Assembly (NCBI GenBank): GCA_945893145.1
Contig: CAMDDZ010000046.1
Coordinates: forward strand, 1-42,353
Length of the DNA stretch: 42,353 bases
Direction of reading: 5' to 3'
Source of the DNA: Rhodoplanes serenus
GTDB lineage: Bacteria > Pseudomonadota > Alphaproteobacteria > Rhizobiales > Xanthobacteraceae
Shown: positions 27,782 through 35,053 of the stretch, piece after piece
Numbering within the stretch: the stretch's first letter is position 1
Layout of the letters: each line of letters starts with the position of its first letter
The notes under the pieces: model-generated
Told to the model about the DNA's origin: nothing
Databases searched by the model: none
Seen by the model: only the letters and a program-made list of their open reading frames with translations
Program-made: the position numbers and the translations under genes

Positions 27782-28753
27782 ATGACCGAAATGACCCGCC
27801 GTCATCTGCTTGGTGCTGCTGCGGCGACCGCCGTCGCGCCGCTTGCCGCAGCGCCTGCGTTTGCAACGGCCCCCGTTGCCGGCAAACAGGTGCCAACCTA
27901 CTACCGCTCCAAGCTTGGCGACTTCGAGATCACTGTCGTTAGCGACGGCGCGCGGCCGATCCCGCTGCCGCCACGTTTCGTGCTCAACGTACCGAACGAG
28001 GAAGTGCTGAAAGCCGCCGAAGCCGCCTATATGCCGAAGGGCACCGTGTTCGCGCCGTTCAACCCGATCGTGGTGAACACCGGCTCGAAGCTCGTGCTGA
28101 TCGACACCGGCTATGGCCCGATCGCGCCGACGGTCGGCATGCTGCCGCAGTCGCTCGCCGCTGCCGGCATCGATCCGAAAACGATCGATATCGTTTTGAT
28201 CTCGCACATGCACGGCGACCATATCAACGGCATCAAGAATCCGGACGGCTCGCTCGCTTTCCCGAACGCCGAGATCAAGGTGCCGGCGGTCGACTGGACC
28301 TATTGGATGGACGACGGCAACATGGCGAAGGCCTCCGAGGGCTTCTTCAAGGCGTCGTTCGGCTTCAACCGCAAGATCTTCGGCGACATGAAGGACAAGG
28401 TGACCCGCTTCGATTGGGGCAAGGAGGTCGCGCCCGGCATCATCTCGGTCGAGACCGCGGGCCACACGCCGGGCCACACCTCGTTCGTCATCGCCTCGGG
28501 ATCGTCGAAGCTGTTCTTCCAAGGCGATGTTAGCAACGCGCCAGCGCTGTTCCTGACCAATCCCGACTGGCAGATCATGTTCGATAGCGAGCCCGACAAG
28601 GCGATCGCGACGCGGCGGCGCGTCTACGACATGGCAGCGGCCGAGAAGATGTTCATCGCCGGCTATCACTTCCCGTTCCCGGGGCTCGGCTGGGTCGAGA
28701 AGGCTGGCACCGGCTATCGCCTCGTGCCCGCGCCGTGGAATCCAGTGATCTGA
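27782..28753 (+). CDS. Exported MBL-fold hydrolase, methyl-parathion-hydrolase-like (array member 3)
   Basis: A 323-residue paralogue with a Tat signal (TRRHLLGAAAAT; cleavage near FATA-P). Ligands His142, His144, Asp146, His147 (SHMHGDH), His228, Asp249 and His296 are all present. SKLGDFEITVVSDG is the segment most like methyl parathion hydrolase. It starts after a GGAGACGCGCC ribosome site, 83 bp after member 2, and precedes member 4 by only 30 bp, so members 3 and 4 are likely cotranscribed. Substrate unknown. Confidence 0.86.
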   Translation: MTEMTRRHLLGAAAATAVAPLAAAPAFATAPVAGKQVPTYYRSKLGDFEITVVSDGARPIPLPPRFVLNVPNEEVLKAAEAAYMPKGTVFAPFNPIVVNTGSKLVLIDTGYGPIAPTVGMLPQSLAAAGIDPKTIDIVLISHMHGDHINGIKNPDGSLAFPNAEIKVPAVDWTYWMDDGNMAKASEGFFKASFGFNRKIFGDMKDKVTRFDWGKEVAPGIISVETAGHTPGHTSFVIASGSSKLFFQGDVSNAPALFLTNPDWQIMFDSEPDKAIATRRRVYDMAAAEKMFIAGYHFPFPGLGWVEKAGTGYRLVPAPWNPVI

Positions 28754-28783
28754 CACAGAAGAAACCCCAAGGGAGCGACAATC

Positions 28784-29776
28784 ATGAACCAACTGACCCG
28801 CCGCGGACTGCTGTCCGCATCCGCCGCTGCGGCGCTCGCCGCCGCGCTGCCGAAGCAAAGCTTTGCGGCAGCGCCCACAGCCGGAAAGCAGGCGCCCGGC
28901 TTCTACCGCTACAAGGTCGGCGATATCGAGGTGACGGTCATCACCGACGGCGCCAATCGGCTGCCGGTCACCGATGCGTTCGTCATCAATGTAAAGAAGG
29001 AAGAGGTCAACGCGGCGCTGGTCGCCGCGCACATGGAGGCCGGCGTGTTCGTCGGTCCCTACAATCCGATCGTGCTGAACATCGGTGGCAAGCTCACGCT
29101 GGTCGACACCGGCACCAGCGAGCGCGCATATGTCGCGAGCAAGGGCGCGACCGGACAGTTGCTGACCAACATGGCCGCCGCCGGTATCGATCCCAAGGCT
29201 ATCGATACGGTGCTGATCTCGCACTTCCACGGCGACCACATCAACGGGCTGCTGCGCGCCGACAATTCACTCGCCTTCCCGAACGCCGAAATTCTCGTCC
29301 CGGCCAACGAGCACCAGTACTACATGGACGATGGCAACATGAGCCGCGCCCCCAAGGGGCGGATCGAGGATGTGTTCAAGAACGCGCACCGGGTGATGAA
29401 GAACGCCGAGGTGATGAAACGCCTGCGCACCTACACCTGGGACAAGGAGGCGCTGCCGGGCGTGCTCGCGGTCGGCACGGCGGGTCACACGCCGGGGCAC
29501 ACGTCGCACATTGTCTCGTCGGGTAACAGCAAGATCTATGTGCAGGCCGATGTGACGCATGCGCCGTACCTGTTCGTGCGCAACCCGGGCTGGCATGCCT
29601 ACTACGACCAGGATCCGGTGATGGCCGAAGCCACGCGCCGCAGGGTCTACGACATGCTGTCGGCCGAGAAGATGCTGGTCCAGGGTTTCCACTATCCGTT
29701 CCCCTCGGTTGCCCATGTGGAAAAGACCGCGACCGGCTACCGGGAAATCCCGCTGCCGTGGAATCCGACAATCTAA
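28784..29776 (+). CDS. Exported MBL-fold hydrolase, methyl-parathion-hydrolase-like (array member 4)
   Basis: A 330-residue paralogue with a Tat signal (TRRGLLSASAAAA; cleavage near FAA-AP). The SHFHGDH cluster holds His147, His149, Asp151 and His152. AGHTPGHTSH, VQADVTHA and QGFHYPFPS supply the remaining ligands. It is closest to member 1: both have VNAALVAAHME, LFVRNPGWHA and MVQGFHY/LVQGFHY ends. The substrate-side loop reads LNIGGKL where the others have NTGSKL. The ribosome site AAGGGAGCGAC precedes the ATG. Substrate unknown. Confidence 0.86.
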   Translation: MNQLTRRGLLSASAAAALAAALPKQSFAAAPTAGKQAPGFYRYKVGDIEVTVITDGANRLPVTDAFVINVKKEEVNAALVAAHMEAGVFVGPYNPIVLNIGGKLTLVDTGTSERAYVASKGATGQLLTNMAAAGIDPKAIDTVLISHFHGDHINGLLRADNSLAFPNAEILVPANEHQYYMDDGNMSRAPKGRIEDVFKNAHRVMKNAEVMKRLRTYTWDKEALPGVLAVGTAGHTPGHTSHIVSSGNSKIYVQADVTHAPYLFVRNPGWHAYYDQDPVMAEATRRRVYDMLSAEKMLVQGFHYPFPSVAHVEKTATGYREIPLPWNPTI

Positions 29777-29802
29777 CGGGAGTCGTTCGGAACAAGCCGA
29801 AT

Positions 29803-29830
29803 ACCGCCCACCACTGCGGTGTTTGTTTTC
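29803..29830 (+). terminator. Weak terminator-like hairpin after array member 4
   Basis: ACCGC (29803-29807) pairs with GCGGT (29816-29820), followed by GTTTGTTTTC. The stem is short, so termination may be partial. Confidence 0.4.
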
Positions 29831-29911
29831 TTGCGGTCCGGCGAGGCGCTCATCGCCGCGCCGGACTCGCACAATTGGCGTAGCAACAAGCCGTCCACCT
29901 GGAGGAATGCC

Positions 29912-30895
29912 ATGACCGAACTATCCCGTCGCAATGTCTTCGTGGGCGCGGCCACCGCCGCGGCCGCGACCGCGCTGACCCCGTTCGCTCCGGCGCGTGC
30001 CGCGGCGCCGCAGGCCGGCAAGCAGGCGCCGAGCTTCTACCGTTACAAGGTCGGAAGCTACGAGCTCACCGTCATTCTCGACGGCGTCCGGCCGGTCAAG
30101 CTCGACAACAGCCCGATCCGCAACGCCAAGCTCGAAGAGGTTCAGGCCGTGCTGCGGGCGAGCCATCTTCCGACCGATAAGCTCGGCTTCTACTTCCATC
30201 CGACCGTGATTAACACCGGATCGAAGCTGGTGCTGATCGATACCGGCAACGGTCCGGGCAGCCGGCAGACCGGGACAGGGCAGCTTCCGGACAATCTTGC
30301 GGCCGCCGGCATCGATCCGAAAACGATCGACGTGGTGATCATTTCGCATTTCCACGGCGATCACATCAGCGGATTGCGCACCGCCGACGGCGCGCTCGCG
30401 TTCCCGAATGCCGAGATCATGGTGCCGGCGAAGGAGTGGGCGTATTGGAGCGACGAGGGTGCCGCGAGCCGCGCCCCGCAGGGCCAGCAGGCCACGTTCC
30501 AGAATACCAAGCGCATCTTCGGCCCGATCGCCGACAAGGTGACGAAGTATGAATGGGGCAAGGAGCTGGTGCCCGGCATCACGGCGCAGGACACCAACGG
30601 TCACACCCCCGGCCACACCTCGCATCTCGTGTCGTCCGGATCGGCCAGCGTACTGATCCAGGCCGACGTCACCGCCGGCTTCGCGCCGCTGCAATTCCAC
30701 AATCCGGATTGGCTGGTCGGCGGCGATCAAGATGGAGCACAGGCCGTGGCGACGCGGCGCAAGCTCTACGATCAGCTCGCGACCGACCGGTTGCTGGTGT
30801 CGGGCTATCACATCCCGTTCCCGTCGCTCGGCTATATCGAGAAGGCGGGTACGGCCTATCGCTTCGTCCCGGCGCCGTGGAATCCCGCGATCTGA
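29912..30895 (+). CDS. Exported MBL-fold hydrolase, methyl-parathion-hydrolase-like (array member 5)
   Basis: A 327-residue paralogue. The ATG at 29912 follows CTGGAGGAATGCC. The signal begins MTELSRRNVFVGAATAAAAT, a Tat-type motif with cleavage near ARAAAP. All ligand motifs are present: SHFHGDHISG, GHTPGHTSHLV, QADVTAGF and SGYHIPFPS. The segment after the Asp ligand (AGFAPLQFHNPDW) is longer and differs from the other members, so its pocket may differ. The C-terminus VPAPWNPAI is shared with the array. It lies 135 bp after member 4. Substrate unknown. Confidence 0.86.
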   Translation: MTELSRRNVFVGAATAAAATALTPFAPARAAAPQAGKQAPSFYRYKVGSYELTVILDGVRPVKLDNSPIRNAKLEEVQAVLRASHLPTDKLGFYFHPTVINTGSKLVLIDTGNGPGSRQTGTGQLPDNLAAAGIDPKTIDVVIISHFHGDHISGLRTADGALAFPNAEIMVPAKEWAYWSDEGAASRAPQGQQATFQNTKRIFGPIADKVTKYEWGKELVPGITAQDTNGHTPGHTSHLVSSGSASVLIQADVTAGFAPLQFHNPDWLVGGDQDGAQAVATRRKLYDQLATDRLLVSGYHIPFPSLGYIEKAGTAYRFVPAPWNPAI

Positions 30896-30918
30896 CGGAA
30901 CGCTTGATCCAAGAAAGC

Positions 30919-30943
30919 AGGCCGCCCATGTTGGGCGGCCTTT
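30919..30943 (+). terminator. Terminator-like hairpin between array members 5 and 6
   Basis: AGGCCGCCCA (30919-30928) and TGGGCGGCCT (30932-30941) form a perfect 10-bp stem with a three-base loop. Only a short T-run follows, so it may reduce but not stop transcription into member 6. Confidence 0.55.
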
Positions 30944-30962
30944 GCATTGAGGGAGAGATTCC

Positions 30963-31835
30963 TTGGCTGGTGAAGTGCATCGCTACAAGGTCGGCGACAT
31001 CGAGGTGACTGTGCTGCAGGACGGCTTCCGCAGCGTGCCGGTGGACGACAAGTACCTGATCAACGCGAGTCCGGCCGATCTCGCCAAGGCGCTCGGCGCC
31101 GCCGGCCTGCCGACCGACAAGATGAAGAACACCTATTCACCGGTCGTGCTGACGATTGGCGGCAAGCGCGTGCTGTTCGACACCGGCAACGGCGAGGCCG
31201 CGTCGGCGCAAAGCAAGGGCGAGCGCGGCACCCTTAATGCCAATCTCAAGGCCGCCGGCATCGACCGCGGCTCCATCGACGTGGTGGTGATCTCGCACTT
31301 CCACGCCGACCACGTGAACGGGCTGCTGATGGCCGACAACAGCCGGGCGTTTCCCAACGCCGAGATCAAGGTGCCCGAAACCGAGTGGAAATTCTGGATG
31401 GACGACGTCGAGATGAGTCGCGCCTCCAAGGGCCGCATGACCGAGCTGTTCGCCAACAACAGGCGTGTGTTCGATGCGCTTGGCCGCAAGGTCACGGCCT
31501 ATGCGTGGGACAAAGAGGTCGCTCCCGGCGTGACCGCGGTCGGCACGCCCGGCCACAGCATCGGGCACACGTCCTTCGTCGTCGCGTCCGGCGGTAAGAA
31601 GATCTTTGTGCAGTCCGACGTCTGCAACAACTTTGCGGTGTTCGCGCCGCATCCCGACTGGCACGGCTTTTTCGACCAGGATCCGCCAAAGGCCGCTGCC
31701 ACGCGGAGGCGGGTCTATGACATGCTGGCGGCCGAGAAGCTTCCGGTGCAGGCGTACCATTTCCCGTTCCCGGCGCTCGCCCGCATCGAGAAGGCGGGCG
31801 ACGGCTATCGCGTCGTGCCGATGAATTCGCTCTAG
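30963..31835 (+). CDS. Cytoplasmic MBL-fold hydrolase, methyl-parathion-hydrolase-like (array member 6)
   Basis: A 290-residue paralogue starting at TTG 30963 after GGGAGAGATTCC. Unlike the other five it lacks a signal peptide: it opens MAGEVHRYKVGDIEVTVLQDG, at the point where the mature parts of the others begin. An in-frame TGA seven bases before the start region excludes a longer N-terminus. Ligand motifs SHFHADHVNG, GHSIGHTSF, QSDVCNN and AYHFPFPA are complete. The C-terminus ends MNSL and lacks the WNPxI tail of its relatives. It is the most divergent member and probably acts in the cytoplasm. Confidence 0.86.
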   Translation: MAGEVHRYKVGDIEVTVLQDGFRSVPVDDKYLINASPADLAKALGAAGLPTDKMKNTYSPVVLTIGGKRVLFDTGNGEAASAQSKGERGTLNANLKAAGIDRGSIDVVVISHFHADHVNGLLMADNSRAFPNAEIKVPETEWKFWMDDVEMSRASKGRMTELFANNRRVFDALGRKVTAYAWDKEVAPGVTAVGTPGHSIGHTSFVVASGGKKIFVQSDVCNNFAVFAPHPDWHGFFDQDPPKAAATRRRVYDMLAAEKLPVQAYHFPFPALARIEKAGDGYRVVPMNSL

Positions 31836-31967
31836 GCATTGCCCACGTTGAACGTGGTCGGCTGCCCACCTGCGCACGGCGCGCCGGTCCATGCTGGCGC
31901 GGCGAATGCCGCCGCTCTAGCATTCCTTGCTTGCGACGAACGAAACGCGTCGCACGGAGGGGCGCCG

Positions 31968-33701
31968 ATGCATGATCTCAATCAGGGTGACGCGATCAAT
32001 CGTTTGATCGACGCGGCTTATGCCGGCCGGCTCGATCGCCGCGACTTCATCAAGGCGCTGGCGGCGGCGGGCGTCACCGCGGCCGCCGCGCATGACATGG
32101 CCGAGCACGCGGCGCAGGCGCAATCGGTGCAGAGCGCGCAGCTCGCAAGCCTCAAGAGCGAATATGACTATATCGTCGTCGGCGCGGGCTCGGCCGGCTG
32201 CGTGATGGCGAACCGGCTGTCGCAGGATGGCCGCTCGACCGTGCTGCTGATCGAGGGCGGCGGCACCAACATCGAGCAGGAGAAAATCGCCGACCCGCGC
32301 ATTTACGTCCGCAATTTCGGCACCGACACCGACTGGGGCTACAAGTCGACGCCACAACAGCATCTGAACAACCGCGTGATCGTCGCGCCGGTCGGAAAAA
32401 TCATCGGCGGCGGCTCAAGCATCAATGCCACGGTCTGGCTGAAGGGTGACAAGGCTGACTACGACACCTGGGAAACAGCCGCCGGTCCTGGCTGGGGCTA
32501 CGACGCCATCATCCGCAACTTCAAGAAGGCAGAACGCTACGCCGGCGGCGAGACCGCGATCCGCGGCGGCGCGGGCATGATCGCGACCCGCAAGCCCGCG
32601 CTCGGTCATCCGGTGACGCAGGCGTTTATCGCGTCCGCGGTCGGCCTCGGCAAGCGCGAGCAAATCGACATCAACGACACAGCGAGCGTCGGCGACGCCG
32701 CCGGGCAACAGGACATCAATGTCGATCTGAACATGCGGCGGATTTCGGCCGCGCATGGTTATCTGCTGCCGGCGCTGTCGCGCAACAATCTCACGCTGCT
32801 GGCAAACGCCACGGTGACCAAGCTCGACATCGCGGGCGGACAGTGCCGCGGCGTCGTCGCGACGATCGGCGGCGAGACGCGGCGCTTCGCGGCCGCCAAG
32901 GAGGTGATCGTTTGTGGCGGCGGTCTGCAATCGCCGAAGCTGCTGATGTTATCCGGCATCGGTCCGGCCGATCATTTGCGCCAGCACGGCATCGAGGTGG
33001 TGGTCGATCAGCCGCGCGTCGGCGCCAACCTGCACGATCATCTTCTGGTGCGGCTGGTGTTCTCGACCAAGCAGGCGCTGCCGCCGCCAGTCGACACCGG
33101 CCACGCCGGCATCACGTACCATAAGAGCAATGCGTCGCTGGCGGGCCCCGACATCCAGATTTTCGGCAGGCTAAATGCGCCAAACGTACCGGGCCTTAAG
33201 CCGGATGAAGGCTACCTGACGATGCCCGGCCTGCTGAAGCCAAAGAGCCGGGGCACCGTGCGTCTGACGTCGGCCGATCCGGCCGCAGCGCCGCTGGTCG
33301 ATCCGAACTACTTCGCCGATCCGGCCGACGTGGACGCCTATGTGACGAGCGTCGAATTCGCGATGGCGATCGGTAACGGCAAGGGCTTCGACGGCCTGCG
33401 CAAGGACCAGGTCAGCATTCCGGGCGCCAAGCGCGCCGAGATCATCGGGTACATCCGTGCCAATGCCGCGACCTATTTCCATTTCGTCGGCACCTGCGCG
33501 ATGGGCAAAGAGGCGACTGCACCGGTCGATGAGGCGCTGCGCGTGCGCGGCGTGGCGCGACTGCGCGTTGCCGACGCTTCGGTGATGCCGACCATCACGT
33601 GCTGCAACACCAACGCGCCGACCCTGTCGCTCGCGGAGCGTGCCGCCGAGATCGTGCTGGCGTCGGGCCCCGTCGCCGAGGCGTTGCCCAGCCCGCGCTG
33701 A
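31968..33701 (+). CDS. GMC-family FAD oxidoreductase (choline dehydrogenase-like)
   Basis: A 577-residue FAD-dependent alcohol oxidoreductase. The ATG at 31968 follows GGAGGGG. An N-terminal extension carries a Tat-like motif (LDRRDFIKALAAAGVTAAA, Arg24-Arg25), suggesting export with FAD bound. The ADP-binding fold is VGAGSAG (71-77), then GGGSSINATVWLKGD. The C-terminal domain has YFHFVGTCAMG and PTITCCNTNAPTLSLAERAAEI. These give the conserved His and Asn, although HF and CCN replace the usual HP and SGN. It lies 132 bp after the hydrolase array on the same strand. It may oxidise an alcohol released by the hydrolases; this is inference. Confidence 0.87.
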   Translation: MHDLNQGDAINRLIDAAYAGRLDRRDFIKALAAAGVTAAAAHDMAEHAAQAQSVQSAQLASLKSEYDYIVVGAGSAGCVMANRLSQDGRSTVLLIEGGGTNIEQEKIADPRIYVRNFGTDTDWGYKSTPQQHLNNRVIVAPVGKIIGGGSSINATVWLKGDKADYDTWETAAGPGWGYDAIIRNFKKAERYAGGETAIRGGAGMIATRKPALGHPVTQAFIASAVGLGKREQIDINDTASVGDAAGQQDINVDLNMRRISAAHGYLLPALSRNNLTLLANATVTKLDIAGGQCRGVVATIGGETRRFAAAKEVIVCGGGLQSPKLLMLSGIGPADHLRQHGIEVVVDQPRVGANLHDHLLVRLVFSTKQALPPPVDTGHAGITYHKSNASLAGPDIQIFGRLNAPNVPGLKPDEGYLTMPGLLKPKSRGTVRLTSADPAAAPLVDPNYFADPADVDAYVTSVEFAMAIGNGKGFDGLRKDQVSIPGAKRAEIIGYIRANAATYFHFVGTCAMGKEATAPVDEALRVRGVARLRVADASVMPTITCCNTNAPTLSLAERAAEIVLASGPVAEALPSPR

Positions 33702-33720
33702 GGCTGCTCTATGCCAGTTC

Positions 33721-33749
33721 CTTGACCCGTGGGCGCGCGGCGTTTATAT
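33721..33749 (+). promoter_or_regulatory. Consensus promoter of the argC leader
   Basis: CTTGAC (33721-33726), a 17-bp spacer, and TTATAT (33744-33749). This matches the rhizobial housekeeping form CTTGAC-N17-CTATAT at 11 of 12 bases. Transcription should start at about 33756-33758, at or next to the ATG of the leader peptide. Confidence 0.75.
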
Positions 33750-33757
33750 CGCGGCCC

Positions 33758-33823
33758 ATGACGAAGACCGCAACCAACCCGGTTCGCCGCCGCCGCCGTT
33801 CCATTGAACCGGCGCGCGCCTGA
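33758..33823 (+). CDS. Putative arginine-rich leader peptide of argC
   Basis: A 21-codon ORF between the promoter and argC. Codons 10-14 (33785-33799) are five consecutive Arg codons (CGC four times, then CGT), within NPVRRRRRSIEP; a sixth Arg is at codon 20. It has no evident ribosome site, but the predicted transcript begins at or within two bases of its ATG. It could therefore be translated as a leaderless message, as known for the rhizobial trpL leader. Ribosome stalling at these codons when Arg-tRNA is short would expose the antiterminator downstream. Inference from sequence; no homologue search was possible. Confidence 0.68.
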   Translation: MTKTATNPVRRRRRSIEPARA

Positions 33824-33840
33824 TTTCGTCGTGCCGCCGG
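33809..33840 (+). promoter_or_regulatory. Predicted antiterminator of the argC leader
   Basis: CCGGCG (33809-33814) pairs with CGCCGG (33835-33840). After one bulged base, 33816-33819 pairs with 33831-33834, including one G-U pair. The stem occupies the 5' arm of the terminator, so the two cannot coexist. It overlaps the last codons of the leader peptide, where a ribosome reaching the stop would block it. Confidence 0.6.
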
Positions 33841-33862
33841 ACAGGGCTCCGCGGCACGTTTT
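33830..33862 (+). terminator. Predicted attenuator terminator before argC
   Basis: CGTGCCGC (33830-33837) pairs with GCGGCACG (33851-33858). With a single bulge the stem extends inward by GGA/TCC around a six-base loop. Four T residues follow at once. It lies seven bases after the leader stop codon and 66 bases before argC. Confidence 0.68.
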
Positions 33863-33928
33863 CCCAAAATATTCGCCGCGTTGCCCTTGTCTGGTGGTCC
33901 TGTAGGACAAGGATGAGGAAATAGAGCC

Positions 33929-35002
33929 ATGTCTGCCAGTACTATGCCTGCCAAAGCCAAGATCGGCGTTCTCGGCGCCTCCGGCTATACCGGATCGGAG
34001 CTGGTGCGGTTGCTGCTGCGCCATCCGCACGTGGAGATCGCGCTGCTGACCGCCGACCGCCGCGCCGGGCAGGAGATGCGCGCGGTGTTTCCGCAGTTTT
34101 CTCCGTTTCCGTTGCCGACGCTGGTTTCGATCGAAGGCGTGGACTGGAAAGCGGCCGGTCTCGATCTGGTGTTCTGCGGGTTGCCGCACGCGACCACCCA
34201 GAAGGTGGTGAGCGCGCTGCTCGAACAAGCGCCCAACACCAAGGTGGTCGATCTGTCGGCCGACTTCCGGCTGCAGGATGTCGCCGCCTATGCGCGCTGG
34301 TATGGCCATGAGCACCACACGCCCAAGCTGCAGCGCGAGGCGGTCTATGGTCTCGTCGAAGTCTATCGGCGCGAGATCGCGCAGGCGCGGCTCGTCGCCA
34401 ATCCGGGCTGCTACACCACCGGCGCGCAGCTTCCGCTCATTCCGCTGATCAAGGCAAAGGCGATCGATCCCGACGAGATCGTGATCGACAGCAAGTCGGG
34501 CATGACCGGGGCGGGCAGGGCTGCCAAGGAGGAAATGCTGTTCTCCGAAGTGTCCGAAGGCTTTCATGCCTACGGCGTCGGCCATCATCGCCACATGGCC
34601 GAACTCGATCAGGAGTTCTCCAAAGCCGCCGGCCGCGACGTCGTCGTGACCTTCACGCCGCATCTGATGCCGGCGAACCGCGGCATCTATTCGACGATCT
34701 ATGTGCGCGGCAGTGCCGGGACGTCGCCCGAGGACTTGCACGCGATCCTGACCAAGACTTACGCCGGCGAACCGTTCGTGCACGTGCTGGCGTTTGGGCA
34801 GGTGCCGCAGAGCCGGCACGTCCGCGGCTCCAACATGACGTTCATCGGCGTCGCCAAGGACCGCGTCTCGGGCCGCGCCATCGTCATGTCGGCGCTCGAC
34901 AACCTGGTGAAGGGCGCCTCCGGCCAGGCCGTGCAGAACATGAATCTGATGCTCGGCTATCCCGAGACGACGGCTCTCGATCAGATCGCGCTATTCCCCT
35001 GA
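33929..35002 (+). CDS. argC: N-acetyl-gamma-glutamyl-phosphate reductase
   Basis: A 357-residue type 1 ArgC. It reduces N-acetylglutamyl phosphate to the semialdehyde with NADPH in arginine synthesis. The nucleotide-binding start is GVLGASGYTGSELVRLLLRHP (two contiguous parts, from residue 13). SADFRL and the catalytic Cys161 in NPGCYTTGAQLPL are present. EGFHAYGVGHHRHMAE supplies the active-site histidine region, and PHLMPANRGI and FGQVPQSRHVRGSN are diagnostic. The ATG follows GGATGAGGAAATAGAGCC. No other arg gene is adjacent; the leader upstream suggests control by arginine supply. Confidence 0.96.
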   Translation: MSASTMPAKAKIGVLGASGYTGSELVRLLLRHPHVEIALLTADRRAGQEMRAVFPQFSPFPLPTLVSIEGVDWKAAGLDLVFCGLPHATTQKVVSALLEQAPNTKVVDLSADFRLQDVAAYARWYGHEHHTPKLQREAVYGLVEVYRREIAQARLVANPGCYTTGAQLPLIPLIKAKAIDPDEIVIDSKSGMTGAGRAAKEEMLFSEVSEGFHAYGVGHHRHMAELDQEFSKAAGRDVVVTFTPHLMPANRGIYSTIYVRGSAGTSPEDLHAILTKTYAGEPFVHVLAFGQVPQSRHVRGSNMTFIGVAKDRVSGRAIVMSALDNLVKGASGQAVQNMNLMLGYPETTALDQIALFP

Positions 35003-35009
35003 TAGCGCG

Positions 35010-35033
35010 CCTCTCCCCGCCGCGCGGGAGAGG
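35010..35033. repeat. Short hairpin related to the 20368-20552 repeat
   Basis: CCTCTCCC (35010-35017) pairs with GGGAGAGG (35026-35033). The arm sequence matches that of the larger palindromic element. It lies between convergent argC and the MAPEG gene and may terminate both, though no T-run follows. Confidence 0.5.
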
Positions 35034-35053
35034 ACGAGCCGCCGGATGCGCCG

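Noticed and set aside
27764..29239. 491-codon minus-strand open frame opposite array members 3 and 4
   Set aside because: Its repeated segments merely mirror the paralogous genes on the other strand.
25567..31835. Beta-lactam resistance genes
   Set aside because: The fold is shared, but ligand and tail motifs match methyl parathion hydrolase and lactonases. Nothing points to beta-lactam hydrolysis.
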